Source: Spodoptera frugiperda
Lineage: Eukaryota > Arthropoda > Insecta > Lepidoptera > Noctuidae
Direction of reading: 5' to 3'
Length of the DNA stretch: 64,000 nt
Assembly: GCF_023101765.2 (NCBI RefSeq)
Contig: NC_064218.1
Location: 6,572,001 to 6,636,000 of the forward strand
This document shows, piece by piece, positions 48,833 through 61,100 of this stretch. Position 1 is the stretch's first letter, and each line of letters starts with the position of its first letter. The notes beneath the pieces were generated by a model. It saw nothing but the letters and a program-made list of their open reading frames with translations. It did not search any database and had not been told where the DNA came from. Both the position numbers and the translations under genes were made by a program.

Positions 48833-50284
48833 TCTAGATTCTAGACCTAAGAAGTACCTTGGTAAGTTTTAAAAAACATTTAGTCCAAAGTTACATAGTT
48901 CGAAGGTAAATCCCCTTTAACATACTGGCAATATCGTACGTGTTTTTATTCACAATTACTTTTTTATTGTAACTGTCGCAGACATTTTCCTGTTAGTTTT
49001 AAAGCCTGTACTTGATTCTTGGACGGATGTGGTTTTACATATAGGACTTAACTTACCGCGAAAGCTAAAATTATCGCTGATTTGATTTTTAATATTCGTT
49101 AAATTCAACATTGAAGATTTAAAGCAAAGCAAAGGGACTAATTTAACTAAAGTACCTACAGAGGTACTTAGTAGTCCTAGGTAGGTATGTATATTCTGTT
49201 TACTCATTTTAATCTTCATGTTTTATTTTAGTAGAAAGGTAGGAATCTTAAACATCCACAATAAGCGGCGATACAGCTAACCCGTCTAGACACCGATTTA
49301 AATCAACTTCAAGTAAAAAATAAAACCTACATTCCTAAGCATAGCAGGTATTGCATTATGCATGCGAGTCAAATCACTTGCATTGTATGCAGTCTGCCTG
49401 TCACCGTAATAACAGGCCGCCGTGAGATGGGAAACGGTCTTTTGTACTGTCATATTGAAAAGCTACGGATCGTTGCTCTAACCAATTAAAACCAGTGTTA
49501 TTAGACCCATGCCATTCCATTGAAAGTAAGATTGTTTTTGCCATGGCAAGTATCAAGGAATATTGGACTTGTGTTTTCATGAAAACTGTCCTCTGAACAG
49601 TTAATCAATCAGGCATTATCATTCACATGCTCGTCATAGTTATGCATGAAGAAGCAGCATGTGTGCCCACATAATTTGATAAATGAATAAGAAAGAAAAA
49701 GTGACTAATTGCCGCACTCAGAGACATTTAATGATTACTTAAACTATTCCATAGTAACGAATTTATATGGAAAACAATTGCTAAGGACTGGGTTAAGTAC
49801 CTAACCTTTAAATGATTTTGAGTGTGGCAGTCTATCTATCAAAAGTTGATAGATTTTGATTTGGAACAAATATCAAAAATCTACAGTAGGTATGTTAATT
49901 TATTCAGAATATAATAAAGACTGATTATGTTTGAAAAGGTTTCGAGTTTGTTACCAGGTTTGATTAAATACAGATTTTAGGTAAATTATCTTCATGACAC
50001 ACGACGATTCTGCATAATAGATTATTATTATCTGTCTACTTCTTTCTAATTATTTTATCATTATCAAAAATAAAAAAAGGAAGCGATTTATTTTAATATT
50101 ATGTTTCTTAATATTTAAAAAAAAAATGACATTGACAACTTTGACTTGACAAAACTGTTGAATGACATTGACAATTACAATAACATCACAACATTGATTG
50201 AGCGGGAAGAAGAGAAATTGAGAAATCGTTGTAAATAAGTGCTCAAATCAAAACAATTGAAAACAGTGAAGTTAATTCATAAAT
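48833..50284 (+). other. Upstream region of the FANCB/FAAP100-like gene
   Basis: It holds a family D MITE (49710-49831). Nearer the gene, the 11-mer GACATTGACAA appears twice (about 50128-50138 and 50164-50174), 110-155 bases before the ATG. No TATA box or clear initiator was found. Confidence 0.35.
49710..49831. mobile_element. Family D palindromic MITE
   Basis: TGCCGCACTCAGAGACATTT to AATGATTTTGAGTGTGGCAG, about 450 bp upstream of the FANCB/FAAP100-like start codon. Confidence 0.8.
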
Positions 50285-53200
50285 ATGAATGTGTCAGATT
50301 TACCTAAACCCGTCCAACTAGTGTTAACTAAGTTGGTACCAGCGTCTGTTCTCAATAACATAAGTTGTTTTGTATTTTACGATAAACATCCAAATGACGA
50401 CAAAAATATTGATATTACAATATGTACTGCAATGGGAGAAGTGCTTGAATATTACGAAAGAAACTTAGTATCTTCAATAACACTGCCAAACAACGCGAAA
50501 CCAACATCAATAAAAATCTTAAGGAACTCAAACTGTGATTTATTTTATTTAGTGGTTACGAAGGAACGGATAACTATTCTATCAAGAAAAAATGAGTTAG
50601 TGGTTCATAAAGTAGTAGACAATGTTGATAAATACGACATCGATGACGGTTCATGCAGTGGACAAGCATGTTTGAGAATATTTCGTAAAGGAGACGCCGT
50701 TCCTCACATATTCGATGATAACTTCGAACAATTTAAACGTCCAGATATCTCAGTAACAGTTTCTGAAGCAGACAATGATGAAACTGTACCTATCATAGCC
50801 CATTTGATGAGGAAACTGACAGAAGCGAAGTACAGTGTCCAACATAGTGAGAGAACTTATAAAGAGTTGCTGGATCTCCATCAAAAGGTTGCGTTTGAAT
50901 CTTATAAGAAGATTCATCCTAATTTGCAGGATTCTGTTTTTAAAAATGGTCCGGAAAAGGTAACTTGTATTATTTTACTGTTATTTATTTGTTAACTAAC
51001 TTCGGCCAGCTGCTTCTCCTACATTTAGTTGTAGTCTTGTGGGATAAACATATGCTATGTATTATTCCAGACTATAATTTACCCCTGTAATGTTCCAAAT
51101 TTCATTTCAATCCCTCCAGTTCTTTTGACATGATTTAGTAACAAACATTCACACAATAACAAACATTCACACAATACTAATATTATAAATGCAAATCATT
51201 TATAATATTAGTATGAAGTAAGATGATAGCTATCATCGGTTTGTGTAGTGTTTGGTGAATTGAAAGTAAATTCTACAATAATTAATACACTTGTCTCTGT
51301 AACGGTTTTAATAGATGTAAGTAACACAAAAATGTAGAATTCTAAACTTGCAAACTAATGAGTTCTATCATTATAATTTTCAGATTGCATCAGCCCTGCG
51401 GATTAAAACCAAAACACCCTGGATAAAAGTCTGTAATCAGAAAATTGTGATTGTTATAGAAGTTACTAATTTAAATAAAGAGTAAGTTTAATGCTAAATT
51501 TACATTTACAAAATATTTTTTCCTGTTTTTTTTTTATATATCAATACTCAGTATTTTTTTCATAAATAATTTTTATGTTCTTCTTTGATTACATTTTTAA
51601 ATATTTAATTACATATAAAGCAGTAGCCTTCTAGTAACGGGAGATATTCAGGCTACTGGTGGGTACCCAACTAACAATTTTGCCCTATAACCAAACCTTA
51701 TATCTCAAAAAAGCTGGGTAAATGATGTATAAAGGTTTTGGTGGTGACTGATTGTTGTGTAAAAGCGTTTGACAACACAGTTTGGCTCTATAAGTTTATA
51801 TAGCAAAAACGACCTATTAATAGTTGATGTAAAGGTTTACTTCACGACTTTATATAGCTGTTATAGTCAGGCGTTATAGCAACCTCCATTGTTACTAGTA
51901 TACAACGATTGAACTTCATAACAGTTTTAACTGTCACCCTAATGCGCCTAATTTGCGCAATAAAGGTTCGAAACGAACTCCTATGTGTCGTTTGTTAAAG
52001 TAGAGATGACAACTCAGGAATAGGACGATATTACGATATTGAGGGTTTTAAGATCATCGTTACAGTACACAGTAATATAGTGGGCACAAAAAGTCTACAT
52101 CGGAGTGATTTGGTGATACAGCTGAGTTTCAAATTATATTTATATAGCTTAATTGTCTTATAAAAGGTTGTTAATGCCCATTATAGCTGTAGTGATAAAC
52201 TTATATCACAAATACACTTTTTAGAAGCAGATTGTTTTTTTATAACTATTATAGTTCCTCTATTACACAACAGTACTATAACGGAGATCTTATGTGTTTT
52301 AAAACATTATTATTGTGTATAAAGTTAGGCTAGCAATGCTTTTAAATGATAATTCCGTTTTGTAAAAGCACTTAAATTTCTATCGCTCTTCTACAACAAT
52401 ATTGACATTTGAATAATTCTTTTTGAAGACCCATTTATAGAAAATGGTTCCGTACAAAATACAGTTCACGTCAGTGATGAAATGGAGAATAATTCATTTG
52501 TGGACAGCGATTCCAGGTGTGACAGTTTTTCAGATTGTTTGATTGATTCAACTGAAGAAAAAACCAGCAACTACGAGATGGTTTGAAGCATTGGGCTATT
52601 AATTATATATATTTCACACGACGCAATAAAAAGTCTGCCTCGTTGGTCGAGTGGTTGCAAGTGCGACTGCCGGGCAAGGGGTCTCTGGTTCGATTCCCGG
52701 GTCGGGCGAAGTATTGCTGAGCCTTTTTCGGTTTTTCGAAAATTTCTCAGTAGTAGCACGGAGTCTGGAAATGTGCCCGGTATATGGCAATAGGCTCACC
52801 ACCTATTACATGGGACTTACAATATAAATAATTGTGAAATGTGGGTGTACACAGTGGCATTACGTGCCATAATGTGCACCTCTGCCTACCCCTTCGGGGA
52901 TTAAAGGTGTGACGATATGTATGTATGTAGTTATACTTCTCTGACGTCATACGTAGTACCTACACAGATTTATAAACCATAACATTTATTCATTAACAAA
53001 AGTATTCATCATATTTATGGAATAAGGACAAAAAATAAAACAAAAATAACAAACAAGCTCAAAAGGAACCCTAATTTCATGTAATGGTGGATGTAATCTA
53101 TCATAATGAGTACTATAGTAGAGTTAAGGAAGCTGGAACTATGTTTATAACTTAAAATAAGAAATTATTTTAGTAAAAGCTCATTAATTCGAAGGGGGCA

Positions 53201-55675
53201 TTCAAATATGTCGTAAATCCATACATAGTTTATCAGTAAAATTACAGTCGCACAACATTTTCCTCGTAAGAGACGAATAATTCGATTAAGTACAAAATAA
53301 TATCTTAGTCACCACGATACCCCGTCACTTTTCTTATTTTTTTATTTCTCTTCTAAAACACTGAGACACTGCAGCGACGTGAACGAATGTAAAATGAATG
53401 AATGATGAATTTTAGTGATGTAATGGAATCATGAACTCTTTTACAGTACCCAAAAACACTTTAGTAGTGCTGCGGTGGCTTATATATCACAAAATTGTCA
53501 TGCCTGATACCCTTATAGTTCTACTTTAACACTGAATGGAGATATAATTGCGCCACTTTCTTTGTAGATGCACCTTCTTTGGCCTTTTATTTGACCACCG
53601 TTTAGTTTTTACAAAACGTTCTATGGCCTTCTATAAAACTAACTTTTGTTGGTTGGGTAGGGCTCAAGTTCAGAAGTACTGCTTGTTAATGTTCTTAATA
53701 TTATTAATTCCAGGAACCTAGAAGATGTCCACATCCTAGTACATGGCACTACGGGTCAATCAATAGAATATACAACCAAACTATTTGAGGAAACCTCCAT
53801 CATTACAAATAATTTGCCATTTTGGACGGAAATTCAGACACAGACCTTAAAACCCAATGTTTCTTCAGCTATCGTTCTCATCATGGACACAAAGGAAATA
53901 ATAGACAGTCTTATGTGCAAATTAAATTTAAATGCTGTTATATTTTACAACAGAAAAGGACAGGAATATCTTCTGCCTGTGCGCGAAATAGAATTATATG
54001 CTAAAGATACTATTGGTGCGAAGTTTGATGCCATTTCTAGTACTCCAATAGGTATGTATTTTTTATAATTTATATAACTAAATAGTAACTTTCTGTGTGT
54101 CACATCATACATGGAGAAAAATCTGAATGTTTTTTTCCCACTAGGAATTTCGAGAAATCCCTTAGTATTACTATACATTCCTTTGGCTGTATATCTATAC
54201 AGCTAAAAGAGAGTTAAGATTAACAAACTTGTTAATCCATAATTTAGTATTGAAATCTAGTCATAGTGGATATATTTTGGACTTTTTATTAAGAGTTAGT
54301 TCTTACCTGCCATGTATTTGGAAATCTCACTAGAACTTTTAATTAGGTAAGTAATCAACTAAAAATAATGGTTTACTCACATAAATATATTGAGAAAACC
54401 TCAGAATTAAGCATAGCACACTGCTTATGAAGAGTCTCTCTGTGACTCGAAACTAGTAGAGTTTTTCTTAATATATTTAACTACATGGGTAAACCATTAT
54501 TTTTAATTAACTTCAAATGTCTCACGATAGTTATTATAAAAAAAAGCAATCAATATTTTATAGAATTTTCTTTTCTTAATTTTCAGATTCCAAAACCATG
54601 TTGGCTATACTAGCGACAACAGAAAGAACAGATCTTCTACTCAGACACATAATGAGATCTAGTGAAACAGCCTTATCTCTCGATGTTCTATGCCAGCACC
54701 TGATGATGGAGAAATTGGATCATTACAACAACATTATCATACATAGGAGTTCTCCCTACCATACTCTAAATGGTGTTATGATTTTAATGCACAGTGAACA
54801 GACTGATGTCAATGATTATACTACTTTATCTGTTTATTCTAGGTAAGTAATTTCCTATTATGCTATTGTGTCTTAAGTGGGAAAGCCATGTTTCGGCACG
54901 AATGGGTTTTCTTGACCGGAGTGATTCCTTTGCCTCACTGAAAACTTTCCCGATTCCCCGACAACCCTTAAATTCCTTAACGCTAGACGGCCGGCAACGC
55001 ACTTGTAACGCCCCTGGTGTTTCGGGTGTCCACGGGCGGCGGCGATTGCTTACCATCAGGTGATCCGAGCGGCATTTACCGGTTTATACCATAAAAACTG
55101 AAAATCCTGGGTTTGGTCATCGATAGGATATCGTATATTGGCTTTTACAATTTCCGATATTATTAGTAGTATTCTAACTGAATATTTCGCAATGGCTTTG
55201 TAATAAGTTTCCCTAAACACGACCTTCTTACTATACCTCATACAAAAGTATAAAAAATTTAAACATTATTAATGTTAATTCCAGGACACAATCTCAAGTG
55301 CTAGCACTCATCCACTGCATACACGACGCTGTACCTCTAACACTAGTCATCACGACGCCTGACCAAAAACTCAAAGCAAAACACGATGATCTAGCGAAAT
55401 TCAACGAAGATAGTATAGAATGCACACAAAAGTTATACAACTACCACAACTATGCAGCAACTATACTGAAACGAACCAAACTAGCTTTGAAATACTTGGA
55501 CGATACCATGGTGAAAATGGGTGAGTCTAAAAACCCTTTAGTTCAATCTAAGATTGGGAGTGAAATCGACCTTTTTGCTGCCGGTCAGGTTCGATATATG
55601 GAGTTTAAGGACAAAATGAGGAAGGAAAGGGGAGAGTCGGGAGATTCTGATGATGATGTTATGTGTATAGACTGA
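50285..55675 (+). CDS. Five-exon gene; tentative FANCB/FAAP100-like Fanconi core-complex protein
   Basis: Coding exons are 50285-50959, 51384-51481, 53714-54051, 54587-54842 and 55285-55675. All junctions have GT/AG borders and the phases agree, giving 585 residues. The ATG at 50285 is the first in the open frame and follows a short AT-rich leader. Residues 1-150 look beta-rich, like a short propeller. About 167-209 is a charged helix with coiled-coil character. Exons 2-3 resume with a beta-sandwich-like stretch (TPWIKVCNQKIVIVIEVTN, then LEDVHILVHG). The C-terminal third is mixed alpha/beta and ends in an acidic tail (SGDSDDDVMCID). This order of propeller, helix, sandwich and alpha/beta module recalls FANCB and FAAP100, which help activate the FANCL ubiquitin ligase for DNA crosslink repair. 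The resemblance is inferred from architecture, and the propeller would be much shorter than in vertebrates. Introns carry insertions of families P, H, E and C. The gene is almost certainly real; its name is uncertain. Confidence 0.6.
51000..51214 (+). repeat. LINE-tail fragment in the first intron, ending in a perfect hairpin
   Basis: A LINE-tail stretch ends in two perfect tandem 18-mers (AACAAACATTCACACAAT at 51140-51157 and 51158-51175). An exact 18-bp hairpin follows (51174-51191 against 51197-51214, loop CAAAT). Confidence 0.75.
52413..52586 (+). other. Exon-like open segment inside an intron, out of frame with the gene
   Basis: An acceptor-like TTCTTTTTGAAG at 52428 is followed by an acidic open frame (DPFIENGSVQNTVHVSDEME onward), ending at TGA near 52586. 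Its frame does not fit the two bases left by the exon ending at 51481, whereas the exon at 53714 does. It may be a decayed or alternative exon, or part of a mobile element occupying 51640-52586. Confidence 0.3.
52631..52930 (+). mobile_element. SINE H (tRNA-derived) in an intron
   Basis: A-box TGGTCGAGTGG and B-box GGTTCGATTCCCGG sit at tRNA-like spacing. A body of about 200 bp ends CCCCTTCGGGGATTAAAGG and a GTATGTATGT tail. It lies in the 51482-53713 intron in gene sense, right after an exon-like segment. Confidence 0.85.
54424..54545 (+). repeat. Family E element in an intron
   Basis: TATGAAGAGTCTCTCTGTGA to GTCTCACGATAGTTATTATA, inside the 54052-54586 intron of the FANCB/FAAP100-like gene. 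Confidence 0.75.
54876..55096 (+). mobile_element. Family C retroposon in an intron
   Basis: GTGGGAAAGCCATGTTTCGG to CGGTTTATACCATAAAAAC, inside the last intron (54843-55284) of the FANCB/FAAP100-like gene and in the same orientation as the gene. Confidence 0.8.
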
Positions 55676-56437
55676 GTTAATTGTAAGTGCAAGTGTTCCA
55701 TAGAATATAATGAGGCGTATTTTGCAGAAATCCATGCTACACTAACAATACAGTAAGATTTTTAGTTTTAATTCCGCTTATATTTGTATTTTTTTACATG
55801 CGTGCAGCATCGCCCTCCCGCCCGCAATGCTCATGCAGCAGAGGTGCAACATAAATACACACATAACATGCAATATACCACTTGACATATGTTTCGCTCC
55901 TCCACGCAGCATCCTCAGGTGTTGACTCGGCGGTTCCCGCAGCTCGAATGTTCGAGAAATTTTACTGTATTGTTAGTGTGCAAGTGTTTTGTTGTTGTGA
56001 AAATTTGGTTATATGTATACTATAGAAAACAGATGTGTTGGGTTCAGTAACTAACTTTGTTTTATTGGGTTTTTTAAATTCTAAGTTACATGACTGTCTA
56101 GTTTGGAATTGATTCTGTTGTTTGATGCAATATGCGACTTTAAAAGATTTTTGTAATTTTTTTTGTAGTGGTTATTGTACTGGTCTATATGTGTTTTGAT
56201 ATATCTGTGATAATGCGAGATATTAATTTAGTAAATAAGTGCTATATTGATAAGCGATATTTGTATGTATGTATTTGTATTCATGTTTTCGAAATGGCTC
56301 TACAAGTTTCGATATAATTGTAGGTTTTTAATACTTTTTTTTGTTATTATTGTTGTGGTGTGGTGGCCCAGGTTGTTACACAAAAAAAGTCCATAGAATG
56401 TGACATCATTCTTTAATAATATCAAATCAGTAATAAC

Positions 56438-56443
56438 AATAAA
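56438..56443 (+). terminator. Candidate poly(A) signal of the FANCB/FAAP100-like gene
   Basis: AATAAA lies about 760 bases beyond the stop at 55675. A second AATAAA at 56643-56648 is an alternative and would place a family D MITE (56498-56610) inside the 3' UTR. Confidence 0.3.
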
Positions 56444-56497
56444 CAAATATAATTGTTACAAAGTGGCATCACTTAGTTTTGTCATGAACAACATACA

Positions 56498-56610
56498 ACC
56501 ACACTCAGAGACATTTAATGATTACTTAAACTATTCTTTAGTAACGTTTTTGTATCGAAAACAATTACTAAGGACTGGGTTAAGTAACCATTAAATGACT
56601 CTGTATGGCG
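56498..56610. mobile_element. Family D palindromic MITE
   Basis: ACCACACTCAGAGACATTTA to AATGACTCTGTATGGCG. It lies in the region between the two convergent genes. Confidence 0.8.
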
Positions 56611-57405
56611 GATAAACTTATTGATAAAAACTCCATGTTGATAATAAAATAAATTAAATAATAGTTACATTCAAACAAATTAGTCTAGTATTAATAATGT
56701 ACAAGTTAGCCACTATTAAATACTGGCTGTAAAGAGTTTCTTAATAAAAATAACTCAAAACATATAAATATATTCTTAAAATCTATTGAGCATTTTATTA
56801 GTGTTTTATACAATTGATTTTATTTGATATCTCGCTTACCTATATGTTTTCTTATAATTAATTGGATTAGGTATAATTTAAATTAAATTTACCTAACATT
56901 GAATATTATTATGCATGAAAACCTAAGGTTTTTTCCGATGTTTTTACAAATATAAGGTGTTCTAAAATTATCTGATTACAATTAAAATTATTACTGAAAA
57001 TGTTTCATTTAATCTGTAAAACAGTTTGTTTTTAAATACAGCATTGAGCAAGAAGTCTTTATATTAATAAAACATGACTACTTCTATACAAATCTGTTGA
57101 ATATTATACAAAATTCTAAATGACATTATAACAGAATGTGTATATGCTAAAAGTACCCGGTTTCCCCCTTTTGCGTTGTCTTAGCACCATATTATCAGCT
57201 ACTTTATAAATTAACTTAAATTTAAAACTAAATATTTCTAAAATACCCCACAACCTTAAAACCCTGTGACTGTTGGTAACAAACAATCCCATTGATATTC
57301 TTCTATAAGCTGTTAAAATACTACAATATTTTTTAAATATAATTTCAGTAAAATAAAGAATAAGTTTACTCATAAATTAACCATTCGTGTTAATGTTAGG
57401 TTAAT

Positions 57406-57475
57406 ATTCGAGTTCGACTAATTTCAAGCCACGCTTGTGAGTCCCGGTTAGGCTTGAAAATAGTCGAATTTGTGT
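57406..57475. repeat. Family E-related small palindrome
   Basis: TTCGACTAATTTCAAGCC faces GGCTTGAAAATAGTCGAA across a loop of about 20 bases, between the two convergent genes. Confidence 0.7.
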
Positions 57476-58041
57476 TAATAATAATTCTCTATCTCTCTGT
57501 TAAGCAATTGATTTGGTGAGAGTTTCTTTCGTTCTTAAAAACAAATATAAAATATAGAAATCTTTTCTAAATCTATGATGGTTTAATTAACACACTTTAT
57601 CTTACGATTGTTTGTTCCCAACAAAAGTCTTGCCACAACCAAAATATTCGTGCTCTTGCATTCGACAGAGAGGATAAAATTCTGATCCTCTCTGGAGCAC
57701 TGTATAATGTCAGGTACTAGGAAGCTAAACACTGCTGCCTGACTCTTCATCTATAAACCAAATATACAATATATGAATTAATAACTAAATAAATTATACA
57801 TACACTGTACAGAGTCAAATAAATAGTTCTAAAGTTATTATTATTATTCTATTTTTGCATTGCACGTCCGGCCTCATTATTTCACTAAATTATTTCTAGT
57901 AACTTAAATAATAAAATCGATGTTTGTAAGAGGTACTGTTATGGATAAATTAGATTAATAATAATGATCGTGTTTAACACGTTGACTTATAAGTAAATTA
58001 TTATAATATAGGTATGTAAACATTAAAAAAATATACAGGAT

Positions 58042-58047
58042 TTTATT
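58042..58047 (-). terminator. Candidate poly(A) signal of the sha-like gene
   Basis: The minus strand reads AATAAA about 115 bases after the stop codon at 58161. This is the first canonical hexamer found downstream and would give a short 3' UTR. Confidence 0.4.
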
Positions 58048-58160
58048 AAGTAGGTAAGCATAAAGTCATAGTAATTCTATTATTAGGAGCACTGTCCATA
58101 TTGCACCGTGATTATTGCACATTGTTCATGTAAACTTAATCTAAAACAAATAGGAATGCA

Positions 58161-61100
58161 TTATAAACATTCGTTGGATTTGAATTTCCCATTAACATCA
58201 CTAAAAGATTTACTACTAAAACTAAAATCGTCTTCTATCTCAGTCTGTATTTTTCGAAAATTATCGAAGTAAACGGAATGTGTCTCTATACTTTCGGCAC
58301 CGGATTCACTTCGAGCCTCGTTCTCCGTATCGTCACTTTCACTACAACTCACTATTTTGGCAATCACTAATTTCCTAGGCATTTGCCTTGACGAAGTAGA
58401 GTCACTGCTTAAATAACCAGAGTCTTGTACATTAGAACCTTTCTTCCTTCTAAATCGAGTCTTTGAATGTCCTTCAATCTTTGATCCTTTAACAAAAGTG
58501 TCAGTATTTATGTTGCCACTTCTACCAGAACGTTTTCGAATCACATTTCGGTTCACGTCCATTTTTCTAACAGTCCCACTAATGGACTCCATGTTTTCAT
58601 ACTCCGAGGATTGTGACTGGACAGAAGCTCTCATTGGACTGCAAGAAGCTCCATAATGTGATTCTGGAGATATGGAACTATCGTGCGTCGAGTCAGTAGT
58701 CATACTCTTCGTAAATATCCTCGGACTGAGGCTTCTGCCAGTCACGTTTTTTGGATTAATTTCGTTTATTGTTTCCAAATCCGTCTCAACTTTTCTAGGT
58801 GGAAATATTGGCTGTTCATAAATTGGGTCATCGTCTGTAGGTGGTAATGGTGGTAAAACATCGGGTCGTGCTAGATTTTTCAGCTGTTTTATCGTTGGAG
58901 GCGTACATTGTCGTTGTCTTTTAGAGTGTCTCAATTCTAGCGTCAGTATTCGACCCTCTTCTGTTGTCCATTCCTCGGCATCATGCCAAGACTCACTCGT
59001 TGTGTCTTCAAGACTTTTTGATCCACTATAAACACTTGCAGTCAACTTTGGACGTTCAAAAATGTTTTTTCGTTGCTCGTACTCATGTCTAAGACTATTG
59101 AATTTCGTCGAATAATCTACCTTATCACTTATTTTCTGGAAAGTACCACTACTTCTGAGCTGTATACGTTGTTGAACCGGAGAAGTTTCCTTATCGTCAA
59201 TATTTTTAATAAGATCTTTCCTACTGAACTGATCGCCAGTTTCTTTGTGTTTGGGATGTTTTCTGTCTAAAGTGTCTGGTTCAAAACCGTCCGATTCATG
59301 TATTTTGATGTAATTTTCTGGAGGGTCTTTTACTTCAATAGTCAAACAACCAGGCTTTAATTCTGTATCGTTGATAGTGGTTACTAACTTTCGACTGCCC
59401 ATGGAACAATCTGAACCACTGGGTGATGTTGGGGCGCTTCCAAAGTTATAGGTATTATTAACATAAACTTCACTAACTAAACTAGCTTTAGGTGTTTCGA
59501 AAGGAGGAGGTTGAGTCTTCTCTATTGTTTCGTAATGATTTTGGTCAATACAAACATCTCTATGTGGTGAAGGAGTATTGCTGTTACTGCTTGAATGAAT
59601 TTTATATATAGCATTTCTCATTGTAAGTTCTTCTTCTAAGGGTAGAGCATTACTTAAGCTTGGGCTGGCCTGTGATGATGGTATATCAGTATAATCTGTT
59701 GTAGATAAAGCCTTTTTATGTGTACTTCTTTCCAAACTATCTGTTTCATAATCATTACCACACGGACTCTCCGACGCAGTCCTCGCGTATGGATTTGTGA
59801 TTGGAATTTTTGGCTTTTTAATATTACTTATTCTTTCTTCATCAGAACTACTTTGGTTGTAAGATTTTGTACAGTGATCGAGAGCAATGGCTTCGTTTAC
59901 CATATCAGGAAGAACATGATTTGTAAAAGGTTTACTTATTCTTGGATGACCTATACCATTTCTTAAAGAGCGATAATCATTTAAACCAATAGGTCTAATA
60001 TCATCCACACGTGCAACAGTTTGGCAATACGAATTGAAGTCTATGCGTTGACGGTCCGCGTTTTCAAAATCAGGTAGCGGTAGATTATAACTTCGCAACG
60101 CGGGTTCCGATCTAACAGATAATGTTGATGATTTTTTGGGCACTGAACAGTTATCTGCCAAATACATTGAATTAGAACTTGAAAAACTGTTTTGTTTTCT
60201 CACTTTCCGACGACTTTCGCTGACAGGAAGTGATAAAAGCGATTCGGCTAAACTGTTTTGATTTGTGGGCAAAAAGTCGTTGTACGCATGTTGTTTTGCC
60301 GTGGGAATGTTTTCCAACCACTTTCGTATACTATTTTGCTTATCTCCTTTGTTGCTGAGACAGTTAACACAGGCTGGGATATTGTACTTCGCTATTTGTT
60401 GGATATCACTGTCGTCATCTATCTTGCAACCCGGACAGCCTATGCAACTTTTCTTTCTACTGTTTTCTCTTTTCAGACTGACTACACTTCCACTTCTTTG
60501 GCTCCCCATTCCTTGATACATGTCGATACTGTTTCCATTCGAAGGGATAGTTTCTTCTTCAGGTATTTGGTTTAAAACTGGTTGAAATCTCTTGGCTGCC
60601 ATTTTGTGCTTTGCTATTGCGATAACTTCTCTGATTTTGACCAAAAATTCCAATGCCGCAGCTGGGGGTTCCTGTAATTGTTTATACAATTGACTTAAAT
60701 ATTGGTAACAATAAAACATGTATATAAATATAAAAAAAGTATTCTTACCGCCATTAGCTGTGGTTCGAAGTAAGCAGGGTTAAAGTATAATTTCCTTCGT
60801 GTTGTGCCAACTGGTCGCGCTATTTCCCGATCATCTTGTGTTTCTACAATAGACACATGCTCATCTGGAAGCCTTTCAATTCCTGACTCGTCGCGATGAC
60901 TTACTTCTGAATTATCGTTTTTATTTGCTTTGAAATCACCATAATGTTGATGTATTACTGCCGAAGTAGTTTGGTTCTGAAAACATATATTTGCGACTCC
61001 ATAAATATTTATAATGTTCTCATTACATAATGTTTTAATATCCACAAGATCTAATACTTACATTGTACGAATTATCATCACTCCGAGCGCTATCTCCAAA

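Larger units (their letters stand above)
55676..58160. other. Region between the convergent genes
   Basis: It contains the 3' UTRs, candidate poly(A) signals, one family D MITE and one E-type palindrome. A GC-richer patch at about 55800-55945 (CATCGCCCTCCCGCCCGCAA, CGCAGCATCCTCAGGTG) is unexplained. Confidence 0.45.

Noticed and set aside
52636..52705. tRNA gene at the second SINE head
   Set aside because: The tRNA-like region runs straight into a SINE body with a GTATGT tail, and no CCA-bounded cloverleaf was found.
60258..60575. Plus-strand frames opposite the sha-like last exon
   Set aside because: They are antisense shadows of a long, well-supported minus-strand coding exon.
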